A stretch of 64,000 nucleotides of DNA from Ganoderma boninense. Lineage: Eukaryota; Basidiomycota; Agaricomycetes; Polyporales; Polyporaceae. The stretch covers positions 4,790,134 to 4,854,133 of the forward strand of contig CM035304.1 of assembly GCA_002900995.3 (NCBI GenBank). Direction: 5' to 3'. The position numbers and the translations under genes were made by a program. Of the stretch, positions 23,722-35,255 are shown piece by piece. Each line of letters starts with the position of its first letter. Within the stretch, counting starts at the first letter, position 1. Below the pieces are notes generated by a model, which searched no databases, was not told the origin of the DNA, and saw nothing but the letters and a program-made list of their open reading frames with translations.

Positions 23722-24780
23722 CTTTCCTATTCCAAGCAAGACGGTCACCTGTATTGGAGCTACAGTAATAGCGATGGAGGAGAGACAAGTGTAGCTACTG
23801 ACTATGATTGGGCGCTAATGATACGCGACTTTCCTCTTGACGACCACCGCTGGGCGAAGCTCACTTGCGTCTCACTGCTTTCTTTCTTTCTGGCCCCTCG
23901 CACGTATTGGTGTCTACGCATGAGCTTCACGCAGTCAGGCAGTCGGATACAGGGTGTCCAAAAAGATATCAAGGTACCGCTCAGAGCTCTTGTCTGGGGT
24001 CTCAAGCTAAGATCCTGACACTGACAGCAGCTAGAGGCACTTGTACACGTACTCAGTCTTTGTGGCATTCTCAAGGGCTTAGGCTGACTTTGAGCTCTAT
24101 CCAATTGTTACTTACTACTGGCCAAGCTTTGTTTATAGGCGCCCTGCCTCGAGGACGTCGGTGCCGCCAGGAATGATGGCACCGTCCAACACGAGGTCCA
24201 TTGTCCCCAGCATCTACGAATCGGCCCCCATCGATGTGAGCCACAGCACATACCTCTCAAGTGGGTGCGGGTAGGTTTGGCCGACGTGCACCGCTACAGC
24301 GAGCTCGATGGTCGCTGCGCGTCTCCGATTCCCCGAAAATGGAAGGCACCAGCAGCCTCGCCTTCCCTTCGCCCGCATTGTGTGTTGTGGCTCTTGCGCC
24401 CCCGTCTACAACAATGAACAAAGGTAACTTGGTGCCGTTGACTCGAACTCGTCGCGTTTCTATGCTGGATGATTATTCTACACACGGTTGGCAGGAGCTG
24501 AGGCATACTTTTGGACTCAAGACGCATTGACCCTCCAGTACTAAGGACCTGCACGTCCAGTGCCACTGGACTCATTGCGCTCTAGGCACCACGCCGCTTT
24601 GCCCCTTCGTGGCCGACCTTTTGATTGGACGACCGCTTGGTTGCTTTGAGTGGCCAACGTCTTCAAAAGCCGCCCTTTGCCAGCCATGGCCGTTGCTATC
24701 CGCCATCCTGCTTCCTACCCTCGCCCCCTTCGCACCTCTGTCTGCGCACCACGCTAGCGATTGTCCAGCAACTATACAAG
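23722..24780. other. gene-poor interval, possible gene remnant on the minus strand
   Basis: One kb between threonine synthase and the kinase gene. On the minus strand near 24310-24140 two open pieces join across a possible intron (ELAVAVHVGQTYPHPLER, then MLGTMDLVLDGAIIPGGTD, ending EAGRL and a stop). Composition looks protein-like but I do not recognise the family, and upstream frames are broken. It could be the last exons of a small gene or a relic. Confidence 0.2.
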
Positions 24781-27644
24781 ATGGCTGGTTGGCTCTCCCA
24801 GACCCTCATTAGGGCCACCCCCAATTCAACTCGTCCGAAGTCTAAACCCAAGGGCAGCGGGAAGAACTCAACCACCGAAACTACCTCAAAGACTTGCTCT
24901 AGTTCTCGCCGCCCCCTTGGACCATCTCTGCCCGACTGTCCCCCGACTCCGAGGCCAGACATTCTCCCTCGGCGGTCCACCGCCATTCCGCCAAACCGGA
25001 GAGTGCCTCGAAAGCCTCTAGCGATCTTGATCCCGTCCAAGCCCAAGCCCCGATCCGGCATGCGACCAGACACAGGCAAGACGGCAGGTTCCGCCATCTA
25101 CACCACCTATGTGCCTCACCGAGAACCGACCTCGGCATCCTCTCGCCTCTCGTTCTCGTCCATACTCGCTGAGGTCGGCGTCGACCCAGAGATCCTCCGT
25201 ACGGTGAGATTTCAAGAAGCCTCCGCTCACCCGGAACCTTCAGGCTATGCGCTTCCCCTGCCTGCTGTGAAGAGCAAAGGTAGCGAGTACGTCAACGTTA
25301 CGCAGGACGCACGCAATCGAGAGCTTCCCGTCCCCGGCCCCCTCCCACTCTATGCCCCGACTCCAGTTCCTGGCTCGCGTCCTCGACATGCGGTGCCTAC
25401 GGGGCCGCCGTCCTCATTAATTTATGCCCCGCCCTCGCTTCCGCCGCCATCATCGTGCTCCGAAGCGGACCTCTATGCGCGGCGCCCTTCGCTAAAGGGC
25501 AACCAAAGCGGGTACGCGGCTCCGCCCACGCCTCCACGCACCTCCTCCTCGCAGTCGCAGAAGCATCTTGCAGGACCAGGACCGGTGCATGTCGGGTCCT
25601 TTAGGCTGCTGCGCATCCTGGAGAAGGGGACGTTCACCAAGTCGTATGCAGCCCAGGACACCGACTCCGGGCGCATCGTCTGCGCGCGGGTCGCACGGAA
25701 GGACCGGATGCTGCAGGACGAGAAGATCCGGCAGGGCCTGCTCGTCGAGAAGCGTGCGTATGCCCTCATCGCGGCGGCTGCTCCGAGGGACCAGGCGTAC
25801 TTGATGGAGGTGTTCGGCGTCTTGCAGAATGACGAGCGGGTCGTCTATCTCATGGTGAGTGCGCCTCGTCCGCTATCGTGCTTCATTTCCGCCCGCCAAT
25901 GTCTCAGAAGCCACGGATAATGTGGCGTACGCTGACAATTCATCCCCGCTCTGTGCAGCCGCTGATGGAGGGCGACCTCGTCGACGTCTCGAAGGCGGTC
26001 ACGTCGTACGGTGGCTTGGATCGGTCGCTGGTTCGCCGCTGGGTGGCGCAGCTGGTGAGTCCGCCTTTCTATTCCATGACATGTCTCTTCCGGCTTTCCA
26101 CCACGTTCCCACTGTAATTAAGAGCATATGTTGGCTCACGGCATGGGGGACCGTGTTGATCGTGTTCGCTCCTTCCTTTTCTTCTACGTGTGCTCTTCTG
26201 CGTTGGGCGGCGCGCCCACGCAGGGTCTATCTGTTGTGTATCATTAGGCTAACATTGCACTAACGCTATCTCCTCGGTGTTTGTTGCAGGCTCTCGGCAT
26301 AGATGCCCTCCACCGGATGGGCATCATCCACCGCGACTTGAAGCCCGAGAACATCCTGGTGGACGCCTCGAATCTGGGCCGGGATCCCAGCGTGCGGATC
26401 GCTGACTTCAACACGGCTTACATCTCGTACTCGCCGCTCGAGGATGGGACTGTATGCACGAACGACAAGATCGGGAGCGCGCCGTACATGGCGTGGGAGG
26501 TTGACCAGGGTCGGTGGTATGGGAAGACGGTTGACTGGTGGGCGCTCGGTTGCATTGCATTCGGCATGCTCACGAATACGGTGAGTGACCATCAATCTAT
26601 ACGCCCGGTTTTTCCGCCTGCGGGCATCGTGCTAGCCATCTTTGGGCAGCCAATCCGGCAGAAATGGGATACCGGCGCGCAGGCTTGATGTATCGCGGGA
26701 ACGCTTAGGGATTGACGTGATCCTTCCAGGTCTTGTTCGAGGGGCACGACGACAGGCAAGAGTACGTCTGGTGGGGTCGTCGGATGGATGGAATGTCGTA
26801 CGCCGCACACCACGGCCTGGGCAAGATGTCGGAACCAGAGGTCGACTTGATCGACGGGGTGCGTCTCGCCATCCTTAGCCCCAACCAACTCTACTCTCTT
26901 TTGTTGCGCACGAGGCCGTCGCTCACGCGACTCCGGCTTTTTTTCGCTTTCTTGTAGCTCGTGGATCTGCACCCGAACTCGCGCTTCCAGCTGCGCCACC
27001 TTAGGTATCACCACTTCTTCCTCGACGAAAAGAAGCAGTACGTATGCCCGATCTATCCTCTCCCCGGCCGTCTTCTCGGGCGGGGAAATAGAGCCTAGCC
27101 TCCCCGACCGCATCCGAACAATGGCTGACCGCACCCGTTCCTTCCCCTCCAGCGCCAACACCTTCGACGTCCTCCTTCGCGAACCGGCCGCTGACCTGCT
27201 GACCGGTGAGTTCACCCCGCGAGGCTACTAAACGCCCGCTTCCCAGTTTCCTCAGGATACTGATGCACTCTCCGCCCTTCTGCATTCACTCCCCATTGGC
27301 GCGCCCCCTCCCCGCACACCGCCCGTCGCCATCGAACCCACTCCACCGCCATCCGCCCCTCCACATTCTCGGGCGACTATCCGTCACCAGCCTGTCCGTC
27401 AGACGCGTCCCCAGCAAGCTCGGTAAAGGTGGACGGTTCCCTCAAGCACGAGCCGCCCGTGCATCTCTTCTTCCAGGGCGACCGCCCCCCGCTCCTCGCG
27501 CCGGGCGTGGCACGCTCGGAGGCCAGGTGTCGGCGGTACTGCCGGGACGAGGGCGCGTCCGTCGAGTATGCTCACGTCCCCGAGCTCGACGACCCGTTCG
27601 CGGGCCTGGACTGGCTGAACCCGCGCGGCCCGTGGCGAGTGTAA
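24781..27644 (+). CDS. protein kinase (AGC-like) with long disordered N-terminus and DFN in place of DFG
   Basis: The start is taken as ATG 24781 (MAGWLSQTLIRATP); an upstream in-frame ATG at 24625 reads through UTR-like sequence. About 265 Pro/Ser-rich residues precede the kinase domain, which begins at VGSFRLLRILEKGTFTKSYA. The catalytic loop is GIIHRDLKPENILVD, the Mg-binding motif is ADFNTAY (DFN, not DFG), the APE region is APYMAWEV and the F-helix is KTVDWWALGCIAFGML. Exons include 24781-25854, 25958-26053, about 26290-26580, and 26731 onward. The C-terminal part (LVDLHPNSRFQLRHLRYHHF, PPVHLFFQGDRPPLL, FAGLDWLNPRGPWRV) needs a frame change near 27230-27425 that I could not explain by a standard intron. 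Probably an active basidiomycete-specific Ser/Thr kinase. Confidence 0.78.
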
Positions 27645-30600
27645 TTGTAAGTAATTTTGGGACCCCCGTCGGGTGCACTGGCAAGTGGCAACCACGGCGG
27701 GCCCCGTTGCGCTTCCGAATGGACGTCGAAGGCGTCTAGGACTTTGGGTATTTCCTCTCTCGCGCTACGTATCTATTCGCGTTTCTGTATCCATGTGTAC
27801 GTACTGTACTTATCCTCAGCTCGGTCAAGCTCGGTCCCCCCCCGGGCGGTGAACCGGTGAGCCGCGGGCTTTGGTTGTCGTCGTCGTCGTCGTGGAGCTC
27901 GGAGCTCCGACGGCGGGATTTAGTTGTCTTGCTACTACGTTACCACTCCCCCGTTATAACTGTAACTTACTTTTAGTATTGACTTGTATCCTCGCCGCTA
28001 TTCATGAGTTGTCGCCTGTGATATCGACACAGACTTCGGACGTGCTGCTCCCCGCTCCGCTCAGCACCCATGCGCCGTGATTCGTTGTCCGGGTGCGATT
28101 CTCGGTCCCGCGCTTCCCATTGGATACGCAATTCAGTCGAAGCAACTCGCGTGCGAACCCCGAGACGGTTCCACGCCGCATGCAGGGGCACGGGGCACGG
28201 AGGTCACGTCGAAGACGCGCCGCGCAGGACTTGGATGGGTCGCCGCCTTGTAGTCGACACATACATACTTGGTAACGGGAAGCTTAAGAGCGCGGGCTCT
28301 GAGTCCTCCCTCTCCCAGAGGCTCCTCCCGGACGGCGTACTTACATGCCAGAGAGCCCCGTCCCGCGGATGTGCCTTGCGCATGCATGGCATTGGATCTT
28401 GCACCCTGGGAGTCGCGGTACGGAGGGCAACCTGCTCCCCGAATCTTGCTGCGCCCGCGGGGCCCGGTCGCCTCACCCTTGCGGGCGATTCGGATCGGGT
28501 CGGCCTGAACTTGTGCACCGTGCACTGTAATGGGGATGTCTTTCCCGATGTAATTATCTTCGTGGGGAGCATTCGGGGGCGGAACCTATTGCTGACAGAT
28601 GCGTGGGGCTTCGTCAGGGCGGGTTCGACGTACTGTAAGTATGGCGGGAGCTTCGCGAGTTCGCTGGCCGTTGGCCACGGAAGGGCCCGGGGGGAGGGGC
28701 GCCTGGAAGGGCCTTTCAATTTTGCGGAGAAAGTGTTGAGTATCCGCATGGCCTGTTACATCCGAGCACGTATGATATCATAATACATGATGAGCCACTG
28801 TTCATGGCCTCTTGCATCAAGCAAGGGGGCGGCCGCTCGAACCCAGGCCTAATAAGCCACAGGTGAGGACATCCATTTCATCTGCAGATTCGAAGACTCG
28901 GCGAGCCGCGATGAGGCTGGCGAGGTGCTCGAGGGTGCTCGACGCGGGAGCGAGCGTTATTTCCTCCACAGTTGACACTAACATTCCCATGTCGCGGCTA
29001 CAGGACCGGTGTTCTCCAACGGTAGAACCTAGAACCTGTCGGGGCGAAGATGGTAGAGATTTGGCCGACCCGATTTCAAACAGCACACTAAGGGTGTACT
29101 TATTTTGTAAGGTTTCGGGCGGCCAGTAAGTACCCCTTGTTCCTCTGTCATGATCAACTTGGTGGCGCTGTGTCAGTGTGTGTACTTACATGGGCCCGCG
29201 CCTCGACGTTCCACACCTCCTGCGTTGTCGAAGTTCTAGTCACCGCTGTAGGCAGGCTGTGGAAGGTGTAGAATCTTAAATGATGGTGGTCGTATGGACT
29301 CTTGAGAAGGCGCACTAGCTCGTCGCGTGAAGTACAGTTACCGTCGCATCAGTCGCCCACAGCACCACATTCCGCGCCGCTCTCGCAGCCTGACGGGCTC
29401 GCGATTGGTCGGGGAAACCCGGGGACCCCAGAAAAAGTTGTGTTTCCGTGATGGTGCGGTACAGCGAGGGAGTGTAAACACCCTGTTAAGCCCGCCCGCT
29501 GCCATCAGGGCTAGCCGGTGTTCACCATTCGAGTCCCGGTCCCGGTCTTGTTGTGCAGGTAGGCTGCATCGTTGAGCCCATACGGTGAGCTAAATATGGG
29601 GAAAGGCATCTCCCAGGCCTTGACAATAGCAATACTTACGACTTACGCGCTCCGCGGGGCCGCGTGAGGACGTGTGCGCGAGAGCGCTTGGCGTGGGCCG
29701 GGTTCGTAAGTCGGGGACGGGGAGGAACTGACGAGGATCGTTTAATTTTGCTAGCCGGTAAGCGTTGAATTCGAGATCAGCGCATCAAACGTCGACTGCT
29801 GGAGCGTACGCGCAGCCGCGCGGCGCGGGATGAGGCGGCGGGGGTTACAATCTTATACCTAATTTTGCTTCCGCGCCGCCATTTTCCTGGATGACTGACG
29901 ACGCCGACGCCGCCCAATCCATACTTACCGGCGGGCCGTCGGCGGAGAGAGGCCCTCAATAACGTCGGCGCGATCGCTCGATTCCGAAGGCGCGCGGAGC
30001 CCACACGCCACAAGACGATGAATTATGGCTGTGAGCCATTGACAAAAAGCGAGGGTGGAGTCTTATGCATGTTTGAGATGGATGTAAGGCTGTGATGTTT
30101 CTTATGTGGCAGAAGTTGCTAGTACGGGCAGTGGGGGATGGTGGCGGGGGCTGACAAGACGGGACAACGCGCCAGGTTGGTGGTGCTCCGCCTGATCTGG
30201 CGAGTTCGGCAAACAGGACCCGGGGGAGCGGGAGCGGGCAATACAGCGACTGCGAGATCGGGGGTGACGATGTGAGATCCGCGATTGGCGTCGGGGGCGG
30301 CAGCGGCGCTCGCGACCGCCAGGAGTCGCACCCTGTCGCAGCGCTGACCAGGGCCTGCCGACACGCAGAAGCAAGAGGGGTCTGGGAGGCGAAGGCCAGG
30401 TAAGAAGGAAGTTAACGGTGATTACAGGTGGACTGGGTCGGATGCCGTATAAGGCGCGGGCATACGGGAGAGGACAGCGCTTCCCTTCACAGCTGCTCGC
30501 CGCGCCTGAGTCCGAGGGCAAGCGACGGGAGGAGTCGAGTCTGGGGCTGGCGAAACGCATGGCCTCTCTCCCCGTCCTCGTCCACCCTTGGCCTTGTCAC

Positions 30601-30815
30601 AGTCCGTCCCCAGCGCCTGTCCTTCCCCCAGCCCTTTAAGGATCTCAACCTCGTCGCCCGCGTCGCCCTCTCTCCTCTCCCGCCACACTCCTTCTCCGCC
30701 CTCCTCGCTTCTTGCATGGAATCCTAGCCCTCGCACACGCCCATATCTCCCCCGCCCTCCCTCTCTTCCCGATCTCCCCTGTCGCTCACTCAACCTCTCT
30801 CTTCTGCCCCTCGCC
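27645..30815. other. 3.2-kb gene-poor region with clustered TACTTAC/GTAAGTA heptamers
   Basis: GC-rich, with many open frames on both strands that have biased composition (Arg/Pro/Ser-rich) and no recognisable domain. Seven GTAAGTA or TACTTAC heptamers occur at 27647, 28338, 28635, 29126, 29183, 29633 and 29922. A short GTC-repeat tract is at about 27874-27892. I found no terminal inverted repeats, reverse-transcriptase motif or tRNA fold. The last few hundred bases are the leader of the next gene. Confidence 0.35.
27874..27892. repeat. short (GTC)n tract
   Basis: About six GTC units in tandem in non-coding sequence downstream of the kinase gene. Confidence 0.7.
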
Positions 30816-33800
30816 ATGCCTTCTGCCCTCGCATCCCCTTCAGGACGCATACGCTCGCGCACGTCCGACATCTCTGACTTTCTACGCGGCAGACACGACG
30901 CGAAGGCCAGCATGGACACACCCTCGCGTCTTCCTCCGCCCTCCCAGATCCCTGCCATTCCTCGCCTCACTCCGTCTACCGTCGAGCTGCTCCCAGTCAC
31001 CCCGCCCAAAACAAAGCACAAGTTCTCCTTTCTCGCCCGCAAGCGCAAGCAAAGCCTGTCTCCATCCTCCGCCAGAACGGACGCGTCTTCTTCCTCCCTG
31101 GCAGCCGTCGCCGTCGCTACCCCCGTGCACCCCAACGCGAATTCGGCTGCGATTCCTCCCCGTCGAGAGCCCGACCGCAAGCTGCAGGTGCCACCGGTAC
31201 CTGTTGCTGCGTCCCATGACCGCGAAGGTGGAAACCAGCCAGTGGGAGCAGGGTGAGTTTCGTCCTTCCATCATCGGTTCTTTCTCCCCGGCGCGTTCTT
31301 TGCGACCTATGTCATTCCACCGTGGCAGTCCGCGGAACGCGAACGCTGCATTTAGGGCTGCAGAGCGGATCAGCCTGTCTTCTTGTCTTCTGGCCCCTAC
31401 ACGACACGTTGTCAATCTTTCTTGGAGTCCTTCCCATCGAAGTCGAAGCCCGCACATTTGCGTCCAGTTGATTGTACTTGCCTGAATCGGATGGCGCCCA
31501 TATAACTGTCCGCCTGACGCTCGTCGCGGGCACTCTTCCCGGACGCCGGAGAGTTCTCCCAGCGCGTTTACGCCGTGTATCGGATGCGGGTGGACGAGCA
31601 TTCAGTGCATGCAAAATTTGAGCGCATATAGTCGAGCCTCCGGTCGTGGCGCGATCGAAATATGACCAGACGGTTGGTAGCCTCGTGGCACGCAAGTGAT
31701 CGACAGCGTATCTGATTTTATCGATCTGCGACCGATGGATACTTTTGCATTCTCCGCCACTGTCCTTTCAGCTTCCAGTTACTTATACACTCCAATTGCG
31801 TCTTCCTGACATAATCTGACATACAAGCTAATATTCTGATTTCGATTTCGATTGACTAGGCCAAGCATAGTCCGTCCTTCACAGGGCGCTCAACAACGGG
31901 CTCTCCCTCAGCTTCCTCAGGCAGGCATTCCGACTCCCCAGTCTGGGCATTTACCCTCTCGCCTGAACGGTGGGCCTGCTGTCCTAAATACACACTTCTC
32001 GCCCTACGGCCCAACACCCAACCTTGCCAGCAACTTCCGTCGGCAGAAGGCCTCCCTCGAGTCGACAAGACGGAGTTCCGATAGCCGCGCCTCTGCGAGG
32101 CCAATCATTACTGTGTCCCCGCCCTATGCTAACATTAATATTCATGACGGCGAACATTCCTACACCGCTCCCCGTTCCGCACCCGTACCCTCTGGCCAGT
32201 CATCGCCCGAACGGCCGCCAACCTCGCTCCCAACACCGGCTTCCAGCGAGCGGACCACCACCCCCGATTCTCCCACCTCGGTGGATCCTTCCAGTCCCTC
32301 AACCTCCGCCCATTCGGTCGTTCCATTGCCTCAAGTGGCCGATGGTCAATTACCATCGGCTACGTCCTACAAGGAAGAGACGCTCCTACGGAAGAATCAT
32401 TTCGATGTTTCGCCTGACCCCCAGCCTCGTCGCGGTACGATGTCGTCTATGAACAACCAGCCACCTCCGGCCACTGTAGCGTTTCCGCCGAGTCGCGCAG
32501 AGAGACGGCACATCAGCGTCCTGCAGCTCAGTCGACTGAAAAAGGAGATTGCGGCAACCGCTCCCCAGGTTCGCAAAATGCCCTCGGACTCTTTTGCGCT
32601 AGGCGGCCCGCGGGAAGGTTCGCCAGCTCTTAGCCGCAGCAATACGATCACCACTTCACCCCCGCACTCTCCGGACTTCAACCACACCTCCCCACAGCCA
32701 CGCCCTCGGGCTCAGACTCAGAGCCCGCCGGCCCAGCACGGGGCAGGGACAGGGAAGAGGTTGCCTCCTCCACTGAAGCGCACCTGGCACACGCCTCCAA
32801 CGACGGGTCCTCCGAGGGAACCGCTCCCTTCCCCGCCTGTCAGCGCGACGCTGACCCTGCCAACGCCCACGACATCAGACTCGTCCCGCAATGGGCCCCC
32901 CTCTCCGTCCTCGCCCCACAAGCCACGCGTTACACTTCCCCCCATCGTCCCACCCAAAGACGCGCCTATGTCTTCCGTTTCGCGGGGACAAGGGAAGACG
33001 TCTCCAGACTCCGCTGCAAGCGTCAACCTCAGCGTCCCGTCCTCCCCAGTCCGCGGTTCTGACACGGACACCGATCGCGAAGCACTCGGGCCACTCGTCG
33101 CCGCGCACCCCTGTCCGCGAGGACCTCGCACGGAGGGTGCTCGCAGACGAGAACGCGACCGCGCAGGAACTGCGCGAAGCGCTCCAGCAGCAGGTCGACA
33201 AGTACAAGCGCCTCTCATCGTACCTTCTCAGCCTGACCGAGCGCCATGCCCTGGAGCGCGCGGAGCTGGTGCACAAGGTCGAGCTGCTGGAGCGCGACCG
33301 GGAGCGGCGTGAGCGCGAGATGAAGGGGCTCAAGTGGCTCGTCGCGCACTCCGGCGTGGAGGAGCCTGCGCGCAAGGACAGCGACATCATGCCGGCTCCC
33401 AGCCTGAGTCGCAGTGGTAGTGCAGCGCGGCGCGCGACCGGTCCGGGAGCACAGCGACGTCGCGCACCGGCGCGTCGGTCGTCGTGTCCTCCCCTGGCGT
33501 AGACGGCCCTGGGCGGATGTCGATCGACAGCGCGGTGGGGAGCGTCGAGGAGGGCCTGGCCGAGCTGCAGAACTCCATCTCCGAGTTCATCGCGCGCCAG
33601 AGAAGCAGCAGCAGCAACAACAACCTCTGCGCGCGCAAGAGGGCGTCACGCGTGGGCCTGCGGCCGCAAGGCGGCGCGCACGGAGCAACACAGTGCCCAA
33701 CGGCGCGCCCGCGATGCAGGCTGCTGCCGCAGCACCGACGCCGGCAGCGAAGCTCGTGTTGAGCACGAAGGCGGCGAGGCGCACGAGCTCGCCTGTGGTC

Positions 33801-34376
33801 CCCTCTATCAGCGCTTTCGCGCAGCAGAGGCGATCGCCTGGGCTGTCGATATCGGGCCCGAGGACCGGGCTGGGGCTCGGGGTTGGGCTTGACGGTGCGT
33901 CGCCGTCCTCGCTGGGGCTGACGCGCTCGCCCAGCCCGGAGAGCCGCGCGGACTTGCATGCGCGATGCGACAGCTCGACGCTATCCTCCCTGCCGTCGCT
34001 CTCGACCATCCATTCGTCCTCGCCCTCGTCTGGCCTGTCGTCGATCCCGGAGACGCCGCGGACGACGTCGCGCTGCTCGACGACGACGTGCACACGCACA
34101 CGCACGCGAACGGTAACGGCAAGGACAGCCCGAATCCGAATGGCAGTAGCAATAATGCGAATCCGCACCGGCTCTCGACGTCCTCGACGTCGTCGTTCAG
34201 CTCGGGGACAGGCTCGGGGGGCAGGGAGCTCGAGGGTCAGCGCGTCGCCGTCGATCGGCCAGGTCCTGGACCGGACGAAGGCGAAGAGCGCGATCCCGGC
34301 TCGCTCGCACCACCAGCCCGAGATGGAGGCGATTCTGCGGCGGTTGCGCGCGTTCGGGCAGGGCCACTCGCCTTGA
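30816..34376 (+). CDS. Ser/Pro-rich protein with central coiled coil; several frame breaks
   Basis: The start is ATG 30816 (MPSALASPSGRIRSRTSDIS). Exon 1 ends near 31250 and a ~600-nt intron leads to a large exon from about 31860. The protein is mostly disordered (many SP/TP motifs, e.g. ALSRSNTITTSPPHSPDFN). A well-formed coiled coil (LREALQQQVDKYKRLSSYLL, then ERAELVHKVELLERDRERRE) spans about 33160-33330. The C-terminal sequence ends EMEAILRRLRAFGQGHSP with a stop at 34376. The plausible frame changes near 33080, 33430, 33650 and again around 34060-34230, all in very GC-rich DNA. I do not recognise the family. The architecture suggests a cytoskeletal or polarity scaffold, but that is only a guess. 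Confidence 0.55.
31622..31633 (+). repeat. dispersed 12-mer GCGCATATAGTC, copy 2
   Basis: Exact copy, inside the long first intron of the coiled-coil protein gene. Confidence 0.7.
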
Positions 34377-35255
34377 TCGTCCTCTGAGTCTCGGACTTTC
34401 TTTCTTCGATGGCATTCTTGGATTACTCAGACTACCGGACTGTCGGCCTGCTCTTTGTTTGTTCCCGGGTCTCTTGAGTCTCTTGTCTCCTACCCCTCCA
34501 CACCCGGCACACGCTCGTTCTCCCTCTCGTTTCGTCATCGGCATCAGCCCCACATTCGTTATCTCTCGTCTCGCATCCTATTTTCCTGTGCCCCTTCACC
34601 CCCGTTTCGGACGTCCTCTCATCACCGTCTGTATCGTACCCGTACCTGGTCTCCACCAAAATAGGCCGAGCCATGCCTCCAAGGCCTCCGTAGTCGCACA
34701 GAGCACCACCCTAATTCTTGGAAAACCCGTCCGAGTCCCCATCCGCATCCTACGCTACGTTACATAGTCCACGATACCATCTCGCCTCGTCGCTCCTCAG
34801 TCTCTCATCCCCTCTCGTCCCATTCCGTCCCCCGGCCATCCATCTCGCACTCGCAGTCGTTCTGTCTTCTCGAGACTCCACCGTCCCCCTCGTCTCCCGC
34901 ACTCCTAGCTAGCATCGCTGCACTCACTATAGTTATCCGCCCACCCACCCTAGTGCCTCGTTCTGTACCATCTGTCGTCACTGCCACCGTCGTCGTCGTC
35001 GTCATCTTCGTTCTACGTTCTGTCCGCGCACGCATCGCATCTCGCATCGTTCTTTAGACGCATCCAACCCGCTGTACTTGTTATTGTAATATACATGTTT
35101 TTTTTTGAAAGTTCCATTAACTTCGAATTCTGTCGCGAGGAGCCTGAGGGAAGTCGAAAAGCGGCTAAGTGGATACTATTGGAGAGAATGCATTAGGATT
35201 TGGGGCGGCGCCTAGTGACAGGCGCGTACCGACGAACAGTAGCTGGCTCGCGGAC
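34377..35255. other. 3' flank of the coiled-coil gene and spacer to F-box 3
   Basis: C/T-rich plus-strand sequence, probably 3' UTR, then a T8 run near 35099. The genes converge here. No gene is apparent. Confidence 0.35.

Noticed and set aside
28079..28783. Long open frame (237 codons) on the plus strand
   Set aside because: An equally long frame lies opposite it; composition is Arg/Gly/Ser-rich and there is no motif, so it is likely a GC-driven chance frame.
28838..28850. CTCGAACCC on the plus strand, reverse tRNA T-loop-like
   Set aside because: The reverse strand has no complementary stem and the B-box consensus fails at its last position.
29520..29545. Sequence resembling a tRNA B box (TTCGAGTCCC)
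   Set aside because: The flanking bases do not pair to make a T-stem and no A box or acceptor stem is found at the right distance.
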